From CBFGRV01 sp965651265 (GTDB lineage: Bacteria; Bacteroidota; Rhodothermia; Rhodothermales; VXPQ01): 56,779 nt of DNA. The notes under the pieces were generated by a model, which did no database searches, was not told the DNA's origin, and saw nothing but the letters and a program-made list of their open reading frames with translations. The translations under genes were made by a program, and so were the position numbers. This document shows positions 50,950 to 56,779 of the stretch, piece after piece (position 1 is the stretch's first letter; the number at the start of each line of letters is the position of its first letter). The stretch is taken from assembly GCA_965651265.1 (NCBI GenBank), contig CBFGRV010000022.1, positions 1 through 56,779 on the forward strand. The letters are read 5' to 3'.

Positions 50950-52341
50950 TCACCAGATGCGGCCCGTCGATCTCAGGAGTGCTGCGCGTGCCATGGCCAG
51001 ATCGGCGATGGCCTGCGCGCGCCGGGCGAGCGCCGTTTGGAGTGCCCGTTCGGCATCCAGCACATCGGAATTGAGCGCCGCGCCCTGGGCGTATTGCTGC
51101 CTCGTGACCCGTACGGCCTCGGTCGCCGCTTCGACATGTTCCTCTGACACCTGAACGCGTAGACCGGCCCGTTCGACGGCGAGCACGCGTTGATTTACCT
51201 CCAGGGCCATCTGGTCGCGGGCTTCTTCGAGCCGGGCACGGGCCGCCTCGAGACGCGCACGAGCTTCCTGGACTCGGGCCGATCGTTCGCCGCCACTCCA
51301 TATCGACCACCGGAAGACCGCCCCCGCCTCCCAGGTCGGTTTGAACTCGTCCTGGTCCATGAAGAAATACTGATTCGGTCGCGCATAGACCAGGCGGCCA
51401 TTCAGTGCGATGTCCGGAAACCACGAGCCCTCACTGGAACGAAGCATGGATTCCAGAGCCTGAACCTCGGCATTTAGTGCGGCCAGACCCGCATTCGCTT
51501 CCAACGCTTCATCCAGACTGGGCCCCAGCTCCGGCGCCACACCGGACAGCTCGTCAAGGTTGGGCGCAAGCTCTATGTGGGTATCCAGAGAACGGTCGAG
51601 GAGCCTGTTCAACTCGAACTGGGCAAGGGATGCGGCATCTTCCGCTTCGGCCAGTTGAAGCCTCACATCCAGTGCACGCGTGCGGGCGGCAAGGACGTCG
51701 CTTTCAAGCGCCGCCCCGGCATCCCGGAAGTTTAGAACATTCTCGAGATGCTCCTCGGCTTGCCGCACGGCCTGCGACGCGGCATCGACGGCCGCGCGCG
51801 CTTCGAAAAGTGACCAGTAGGCCCTTCGCACCTCGAAGGCCAGATCGGCTTCTCGCTGCTTCGCTTCGAGATCCGCGGCATCGGCACGGTATCGGGCTGC
51901 GCGGATCTGATGATGCAGTTCAAATCCCGTGAAAAGCGGCTGCTCAATGGTCACCTCCGAGTAGTAGCGATCTAAAACCGCGGGAGCCAGCGTGAAGGTG
52001 GTGTCCAGGCCCGGGACGAAGTCGGTATCGAAGGCGATCTCGGGGATGTTGTCGCTGAGTCGCGTATAGCTGGCCAGCGCGCTCAGCGCGGGAAGACGAG
52101 CTGAACGAACCCTCCGGTAGGCCGAACGCGCCGCATTCGCCTCTGAACGAATGGCTCGAACGACGTTGCTACGCTGAAGGGCCTGGCGCACGGCCTCATC
52201 GGGCGTGAGCTGAAAGCCTGAAGGTGAAGTGTCATCATCGCCGCTCTCCACTGGAGGAGCAGACTCGTGATCCTGCCCGCGGGCGACAGGCACGGCGGCC
52301 AGAGCGATCAAGACGACCAGAAGAACGAACGGGGAAGCCAT
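50950..52341 (-). CDS. TolC-family outer-membrane efflux channel
   Basis: A 463-residue outer-membrane factor. The start at 52341 gives the signal peptide MASPFVLLVVLIALAAVPVA; a frame open to 52551 would bury it. Two outer-membrane-efflux-protein repeats form the trimeric barrel and periplasmic tunnel: the first holds FQLTPDEAVRQALQRSNVVR and YYSEVTIEQPLFTGFELHHQ, the second YFFMDQDEFKPTWEAGAVFR and SIWSGGERSARVQEARARLE. The helical tail (VRVTRQQYAQGAALNSDVLD) carries the usual YxxGxxxxxDVLxA-like tip. It is the first gene of the minus-strand operon TolC > ATPase > permease > HlyD > DUF5916 barrel and would provide the exit duct. Confidence 0.95.
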   Translation of the reverse strand: MASPFVLLVVLIALAAVPVARGQDHESAPPVESGDDDTSPSGFQLTPDEAVRQALQRSNVVRAIRSEANAARSAYRRVRSARLPALSALASYTRLSDNIPEIAFDTDFVPGLDTTFTLAPAVLDRYYSEVTIEQPLFTGFELHHQIRAARYRADAADLEAKQREADLAFEVRRAYWSLFEARAAVDAASQAVRQAEEHLENVLNFRDAGAALESDVLAARTRALDVRLQLAEAEDAASLAQFELNRLLDRSLDTHIELAPNLDELSGVAPELGPSLDEALEANAGLAALNAEVQALESMLRSSEGSWFPDIALNGRLVYARPNQYFFMDQDEFKPTWEAGAVFRWSIWSGGERSARVQEARARLEAARARLEEARDQMALEVNQRVLAVERAGLRVQVSEEHVEAATEAVRVTRQQYAQGAALNSDVLDAERALQTALARRAQAIADLAMARAALLRSTGRIW

Positions 52342-52484
52342 CGGCACAGCAGATCGCGAAAAAATCACGGCAACTCGTGGACGTCTGGTGATCGAGTCCG
52401 ATATTGAGAATAGCACTCCCAGATCTTGCCCGCACGAGGTCCAATCGGTGAGGCTCATTTCCCACATTAATAATAGCGTATCGA

Positions 52485-52497
52485 GGGGACGATCCCC
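52485..52497. promoter_or_regulatory. GC-rich palindrome in divergent promoter region
   Basis: GGGGA-CGA-TCCCC is a 13-base inverted repeat, 8 bases before the lipoprotein start at 52505 and about 145 bases upstream of the TolC start. It could be an operator for either gene, or it could mask the lipoprotein start. Confidence 0.35.
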
Positions 52498-52504
52498 CAC
52501 ACCG

Positions 52505-52933
52505 ATGCCGACCCCTCCCTCGAGACACACCTGGATCATCCTGGGATCCATCCTGGCAACCGTCGGGTTGCTCGCATCCTGTTCGACGAGCGGCGATCAG
52601 ACCCTGAGGAAACGGCCTCTCGATCGGGAGACCTTCTCGGGCGATCTTCGCAACTACAGCTATGAGATTCGGATCTGGTGGCGAGGGATGGAGTGCGAGC
52701 GGCGTGAGATCCGCATGAAGCGACGCTGCGGGCTGTGTAAGGACGAGGTCGCTCGAGCGGCATTCTACGACCACGATTGCGACGGTCGCGCAGAGCAGTT
52801 CTCGCATCGACTCGGTCAGGACGAGACGGTTGCCTACGCCGACCTCGAGGAGGAAGCGTGGCATGCCTTCTACCACATTGTGCCGCCTTCCAGAAGTGGC
52901 GAGACTCGAACGATAAACATCGCAGGAAACTGA
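52505..52933 (+). CDS. Small cysteine-rich lipoprotein, function unknown
   Basis: A 142-residue exported lipoprotein. The start at 52505 gives MPTPPSRHTWIILGSILATV followed by GLLASC, a clear lipobox; an upstream in-frame ATG at 52388 would bury it. The mature part is charged, with four further cysteines in pairs: WWRGMECERREIRMKRRCGL and CKDEV, then DHDCDGRAEQF, where the Asp-rich loop DHDCDGRAE looks like a calcium-type or disulphide turn. I recognise no family. It is divergent from the TolC-led efflux operon and shares its upstream region. Confidence 0.7.
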   Translation: MPTPPSRHTWIILGSILATVGLLASCSTSGDQTLRKRPLDRETFSGDLRNYSYEIRIWWRGMECERREIRMKRRCGLCKDEVARAAFYDHDCDGRAEQFSHRLGQDETVAYADLEEEAWHAFYHIVPPSRSGETRTINIAGN

Positions 52934-53129
52934 GCCCGTCGAGACGCCACTTGAAATGACGAAACGGCGCCACCAGTCGTGCACATCCCGTGCGCACGCC
53001 CTACATTACATCCTGTGACACACGTATGTCCGTTCGGCGGGGTCTTCGGCGGCTTCGCGGAGCGGTGCGGTGATGCGATGTGAAGCCTCCCGCGCTACGG
53101 CGTCATCCCACAACATCATTCTCGAGACC

Positions 53130-53768
53130 ATGGACGTGTCCTACGCACCCGACCTGAGCGTCAATTCCCTCTTCTCCCGCGCCTGGGCGATCTTTCGCGA
53201 GCATCTGGGCTTCGTGCTGGCCGTTTTCCTGATCTACGCACTCCTTACAGGCGGGGTGAACTACTTCAGCGATGACCTCCTCGGTGGTCTCGGAAGCCTG
53301 ATAGGGATCATCATTGCCGGCCCTGTAACGGCCGGCGCGTATGCCGTCGCACTTGGTCTCGTTCGCGGGGAGCAACCGGAGATCGGCGAAGTCTTCGCTG
53401 GATTCCGGGAATTCGGTCGTGCGCTTGGCGTGTACATTCTTCAGTCACTCGCGATCGTCGTCGGGATGATCCTGCTCATCATACCCGGCATTTACATCGC
53501 GGTCGCGCTCGCTCCGGCAATGTATCTCGTGCTCGATGATAGTCTGGGCGTCACCGACACGCTCCGGAAGGCATACGCCATGACCGAGGGCTATCGCTGG
53601 CAGATCTTCATCGTCGGACTGGCACTCATTCTCGTCAACATCCTGGGGCTGATTGCGTTGATTGTCGGCATCATATTCACGGGCGCTTTCAGTCTTCTGG
53701 TGGGAGCCGTGCTATTCGACGAGCTCGACAAGGCCTACAATGCCGAGTCGGTCGAATACTCGATGTAG
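53130..53768 (+). CDS. Multi-pass membrane protein, GlpQ-membrane-domain-like
   Basis: A 212-residue integral membrane protein with about five helices: HLGFVLAVFLIYALLTGGVN, GSLIGIIIAGPVTAGAYAVA, YILQSLAIVVGMILLIIPGI, LAPAMYLVLDDSLGVTDTLR and IFIVGLALILVNILGLIALI. The stretch IIPGIYIAVALAPAMYLVLD is characteristic of the membrane domain shared by DUF975 proteins and glycerophosphodiester-phosphodiesterase membrane regions. No catalytic domain is present. The start MDVSYAPDL at 53130 is preferred; the frame extends to 53070. It lies 36 bases upstream of the acyl-CoA dehydrogenase gene. Function unknown; possibly membrane or lipid homeostasis. Confidence 0.75.
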   Translation: MDVSYAPDLSVNSLFSRAWAIFREHLGFVLAVFLIYALLTGGVNYFSDDLLGGLGSLIGIIIAGPVTAGAYAVALGLVRGEQPEIGEVFAGFREFGRALGVYILQSLAIVVGMILLIIPGIYIAVALAPAMYLVLDDSLGVTDTLRKAYAMTEGYRWQIFIVGLALILVNILGLIALIVGIIFTGAFSLLVGAVLFDELDKAYNAESVEYSM

Positions 53769-53804
53769 GCCCGGATAATTTCTCGTGCTATAGAAGTTCA
53801 GTTT

Positions 53805-55328
53805 ATGAGGCTTACGGAGGCTGTCGCCACAGGCCGGAGTACGGCCGATTTCGAGGAGTTTCTGGAACGGTATCGCACCGATCTCCGCCATGCATTCCAC
53901 GTGCGTGCGAATGCCGACCGCCTGGCTCTCCGCCGGGGCGTTCCGCCACACGTGATGCGCCATATCCGGGCATCCGACCCCTTTGTCGTCTACGTCCCGA
54001 AGGAATACGGCGGCCGTGGAGGCCACATCCATGAAGGCCTCGCCGTGCTGGCGGCGTCCTCCTACGAGTCGCTCGCGCTTTCGCTGACCTTCGGAATCAA
54101 CTGGGCGCTCTTTCTGCAGCCGCTCGCCAAGTACGGGCAGGAGGAGGTCAAAGGCACGATCTTCCAGAGGTTCTTGCGCGAGAAGCACATGGGCGGCCTC
54201 ATGATCACCGAGCCCGAGTATGGATCGGACGCCCTCAGCATGCAGACCTCCTTCATCGAAGAGGAGGATGTGTACCACATTCGAGGCACCAAACACTGGG
54301 GAGGCCTGACGGGCTGGGCTGATTACTGGCTTCTGGCTGCCCGGCGCGAGACGGATACGGGGCTGCAACGCGACATCGACTTCTTCATCTGCGACGTGAA
54401 CAGCCCCGGACAACACATCGAGGTCGAAGAGTACTTCGAGAATCTGGGCCTGTACATGATCCCGTATGGGCGCAACCGCATCGATGTGCGCGTGCCGAAG
54501 ACCCATCGGCTCGAGCCGAAGCGCACGGGCGTCTTGATGATGCTGGACATCCTGCATCGCAGCCGCATGCAATTCCCAGGGATGGGGATGGGCTTCCTTC
54601 AGCGGCTGCTCGACGAAGCCCTGCGCCACTGTAAGGAGCGCGTGGTCGGCGGCGCCCGGCTGTTCTCATACGACCAGGTTCAGCAGCGGCTGGCACGCCT
54701 GCAGGCCGCCTTCACCGTGTGCTCGGCCATGTGCACGTACAGCAGCGAGCACGCACATCTTTCGCGTGACTTGATGCGGATGGGCCTTGTGGCCAACGCC
54801 ATCAAGACGGTCATCACCGATCTGATGCAGGAGGCGTCGCAGTCGCTCCTGCAGCTCGTCGGCGCGAAGGGATATCGAATCGACCACATTGCGGGCCGCG
54901 CCACGGTCGACAGCCGCCCGTTCCAGATCTTCGAGGGCTCCAATGACATCCTCTATCAGCAAATCACGGAGAGCGTGCTGAAGGAGATGCGCAAGGTGAA
55001 GGAGTCCGCCCTGCTGGCGCATCTATCCAGGCACGAGCTGACGAGCCGGGCCGCCGACTACTTCCGCGACGTGCTGAACTTCAAGATCGATTTCACGCTG
55101 CCTCAGCGGAAGCTGGTCGAGTTGGGGCGTGCCATTGCGCGCATCATTTCGATGGAGTTCGTGCTGGAGCTTGGGGAGCGAGGGTTCCGTAGCGACCTGA
55201 TCCGGTCGGCGGTCGACGTGATCCGGCAGGATGTCGTCAAGCTGCTCAGCTCCTATCAGGCGTCCCACGCGGCCGACGTCGTCTGCGAGTATGAAGAGGA
55301 GAGCTCGTGGCTCCAGTTTGTGAGGTGA
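53805..55328 (+). CDS. Acyl-CoA dehydrogenase-family protein
   Basis: A 507-residue FAD-dependent acyl-CoA dehydrogenase-like enzyme, which removes two hydrogens from an acyl chain at the alpha-beta position. The N-terminal helical domain contains FVVYVPKEYGGRGGHIHEGL. The beta domain has MGGLMITEPEYGSDALSMQT, the FAD and substrate segment. The C-terminal domain holds SLLQLVGAKGYRIDHIAGRA and the catalytic base region FQIFEGSNDILYQQI, with Glu in the FEGSND motif. About 100 extra residues after this exceed short-chain family lengths. No electron-transfer flavoprotein gene is nearby. The PlsC gene begins 2 bases after its stop, so the two are likely translated together in lipid metabolism. Confidence 0.9.
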   Translation: MRLTEAVATGRSTADFEEFLERYRTDLRHAFHVRANADRLALRRGVPPHVMRHIRASDPFVVYVPKEYGGRGGHIHEGLAVLAASSYESLALSLTFGINWALFLQPLAKYGQEEVKGTIFQRFLREKHMGGLMITEPEYGSDALSMQTSFIEEEDVYHIRGTKHWGGLTGWADYWLLAARRETDTGLQRDIDFFICDVNSPGQHIEVEEYFENLGLYMIPYGRNRIDVRVPKTHRLEPKRTGVLMMLDILHRSRMQFPGMGMGFLQRLLDEALRHCKERVVGGARLFSYDQVQQRLARLQAAFTVCSAMCTYSSEHAHLSRDLMRMGLVANAIKTVITDLMQEASQSLLQLVGAKGYRIDHIAGRATVDSRPFQIFEGSNDILYQQITESVLKEMRKVKESALLAHLSRHELTSRAADYFRDVLNFKIDFTLPQRKLVELGRAIARIISMEFVLELGERGFRSDLIRSAVDVIRQDVVKLLSSYQASHAADVVCEYEEESSWLQFVR

Positions 55329-55329
55329 G

Positions 55330-56085
55330 ATGCTCAGATCCCTGTGGGCGTGGAGCGCCGTAACGATCCTCATCGTTTGCTGGCTTCCGATGCTCGCCGT
55401 CATCCGCTTGTTCGACGGCGACCCGTCCCTCTACCGCACCGGCTACTGGTTCCGCCGGCTGGGGTGGATGATGACGAAGGTGAACCCCATGTGGCGCGTC
55501 CATGTCTCGGGGCATCGCGTTGTGGATCCGCGGCGGCCGTACGTGGTCGTCAGCAACCATCAATCGCTGGCCGACATCCCCGTAATCAGCTGCCTCCCGT
55601 GGGAGATGAAGTGGGTGGCGAAAACGGAGCTGTTCAAGATTCCATTTGTGGGATGGATGATGTGGCTGGCCGGTGACGTCGAGCTCGACCGGTCCGACCC
55701 CAAAAGCCGCACACGTGTGTTGCTCGGCGTCCGCCGCTACCTTCAGAATCGCTGCTCGGTAATGTTCTTTCCGGAGGGCACGCGGTCGCTCGACGGCTCA
55801 GTCCTTCCATTCAATGAAGGCGCGTTTCTCGTAGCCATCAAGGAGAAGGTGCCGGTGCTCCCGCTGGTGGTTGACGGAACGCAGGATGCGCTGCCGAAAA
55901 ACTCCTGGCGCTTCGGCGAGGCACGCGACATCCGGGTCAAGGTCCTCCCTCCTATCGAAACCTCCGAAATGAAATCCTCTGAAGCCCGCCGCCTCACGGA
56001 GGAGGTCCGCCAGTCCATCGTTTCGCAGTTGGCGGAATGGCGACGAACGGCGCCGGCCGAGCTCGACGCCCGGCTTTCGGCCTAG
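55330..56085 (+). CDS. plsC: 1-acyl-sn-glycerol-3-phosphate acyltransferase
   Basis: A 251-residue membrane acyltransferase that would convert lysophosphatidic acid to phosphatidic acid. One N-terminal helix (about 5-27) is followed by the block I motif NHQSLADIP (HxxxxD), the block III region VMFFPEGTRSLDGS, and block IV VLPLVVDGTQDALPKNSW. The active site His and Asp are present. It is coupled to the acyl-CoA dehydrogenase gene, 2 bases upstream, which suggests joint control of acyl-chain supply and phospholipid synthesis or remodelling. Exact acceptor specificity is inferred from family only. Confidence 0.92.
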   Translation: MLRSLWAWSAVTILIVCWLPMLAVIRLFDGDPSLYRTGYWFRRLGWMMTKVNPMWRVHVSGHRVVDPRRPYVVVSNHQSLADIPVISCLPWEMKWVAKTELFKIPFVGWMMWLAGDVELDRSDPKSRTRVLLGVRRYLQNRCSVMFFPEGTRSLDGSVLPFNEGAFLVAIKEKVPVLPLVVDGTQDALPKNSWRFGEARDIRVKVLPPIETSEMKSSEARRLTEEVRQSIVSQLAEWRRTAPAELDARLSA

Positions 56086-56150
56086 CTCGAGACGCCGCTT
56101 TGGCCTGGCCGGCCACTCGATTTCCTAACCCTCTGCAACCCTGAACCGTC

Positions 56151-56779
56151 ATGTTTATCGGTCATTTCGCCGCCGGCCTGGCCGCAAAGACCGCCGCAAC
56201 GCGCCCCTCGCTGGGCACCTACTTCATGGCCACGCAATTCGCGGATCTACTCTGGCCTATCCTCCTGATGCTTGGCGTCGAGGTGGCTGAGGTCGATCCC
56301 GGGAATACCGTGGTGACCCCGCTGGATTTCGCCCATTACCCCATCAGTCACAGTCTCCTCCTCCTCGTGATCTGGGGCGGGCTCTTCGGGCTCGTTTACT
56401 GGATGATTCGCAAGGACGTGCGCGGCGCGGTGACCCTCGGACTCGTCGTGGTCAGCCACTGGGTTCTGGATGTGGTCATGCACCGGCCGGATCTGCCCTT
56501 GATTCCCGGCGGGGCGGAGTTCGGTCTCGGGCTCTGGAACTCGCTGCCCGCGACGCTCGCCATCGAATTCGGGCTCTTCGGCGCGGGGGTCTGGCTGTAT
56601 GCACGCATGACACGCGCGAAAAACCGCACGGGGACCTACGCGCTGTGGGTACTCGTCGCGTTCCTCGCGATCGTCTACCTGATGAACGTCTTTGGGCCTC
56701 CCCCGGAGGACATCATGCTCGTGGCGTGGGCCGGTTTGTCGATGTGGTTGATCGTCGCCTGGGGCTACTGGGTCGATCG
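56151..56779 (+). CDS. Multi-pass membrane protein, hydrolase-like, 3' end beyond window
   Basis: The frame starts at ATG 56151 and runs off the right edge after 209 codons. It begins MFIGHFAAGLAAKTA, includes GTYFMATQFADLLWPILLML and HYPISHSLLLLVIWGGLFGL, then VVVSHWVLDVVMHRPDLPLI and at least three more hydrophobic helices. The His and Asp residues inside or next to helices (GHFAAG, FADLLWP, HYPISHSL, SHWVLDVVMHRPD) resemble those in membrane-bound metal-dependent hydrolases of the DUF457/YdjM type. It lies 65 bases downstream of plsC and may be cotranscribed. No substrate can be proposed. Confidence 0.75.
   Translation, partial: MFIGHFAAGLAAKTAATRPSLGTYFMATQFADLLWPILLMLGVEVAEVDPGNTVVTPLDFAHYPISHSLLLLVIWGGLFGLVYWMIRKDVRGAVTLGLVVVSHWVLDVVMHRPDLPLIPGGAEFGLGLWNSLPATLAIEFGLFGAGVWLYARMTRAKNRTGTYALWVLVAFLAIVYLMNVFGPPPEDIMLVAWAGLSMWLIVAWGYWVD

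Noticed and set aside
50939..51424. Upstream extension of the ABC ATPase frame
   Set aside because: It lies within the TolC gene, is Arg/Gly-rich, and the ATPase family starts at 50938.

Overview
The window looks like the chromosome of a Gram-negative, GC-rich (roughly 60 percent by eye) member of the Bacteroidota/Rhodothermota group, most likely Rhodothermia. The clues are a miaB - sigma-54 activator - lptE gene order, a large secreted protein ending in a type IX secretion (Por) sorting domain, a DUF5916 outer-membrane barrel, one exact TAnnTTTG promoter box before ribD, and a PVC-type cytochrome/dehydrogenase protein. The lineage is inferred from gene content; there is no rRNA in the window.

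Layout. 1-5470 (minus strand): an envelope and tRNA-modification operon, transcribed miaB > sigma-54 activator > lptE > GT2 glycosyltransferase > TPR protein cut by the window edge. 5588-12156: a DUF1460 lipoprotein, then riboflavin genes ribE and ribD, both on minus. A plus-strand signalling operon lies between the two rib genes: REC-histidine kinase, REC-PAS and REC-HD-GYP. 12320-14917: a membrane endonuclease/phosphatase-fold protein, a haem-binding lipoprotein, tRNA-Gln(CUG) with terminator, and a GNAT. 14936-17713: a type IX secretion cargo protein. 17909-26543: a tightly overlapping recC-recB-recD operon.

26861-34242: a CsgH-like secreted protein, small lipoproteins, an LD-carboxypeptidase, an alpha/beta-hydrolase-like protein, MATE and SMR exporters, a DUF697 protein and exonuclease III. 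34497-39399: a MarR-controlled VOC/YceI operon, divergent from a metal module made of a P1B-ATPase with an unusual CPG motif, a free-standing HMA chaperone and a MerR regulator, with a MerR-type operator in front. 39502-43949: a PVC-type cytochrome protein with a partner carbohydrate-binding-like protein, and a TTHB210-like protein. 44306-52341: a five-gene efflux operon (TolC, ABC ATPase, FtsX permease, HlyD adaptor and a CBM9/DUF5916 barrel). 52505-56779: a lipoprotein, a membrane protein, an acyl-CoA dehydrogenase with a PlsC acyltransferase, and a partial membrane protein.

The most unusual non-genic features are two arrays with exact 7-base periodicity (2519-2623, read into the lptE frame, and 10896-11021, between the signalling operon and ribD), a set of mutually exclusive hairpins between marR and yceI, and a well-preserved coding fragment that stops exactly at the 5' end of tRNA-Gln. 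No insertion sequence, CRISPR array, integrase or phage gene was seen.
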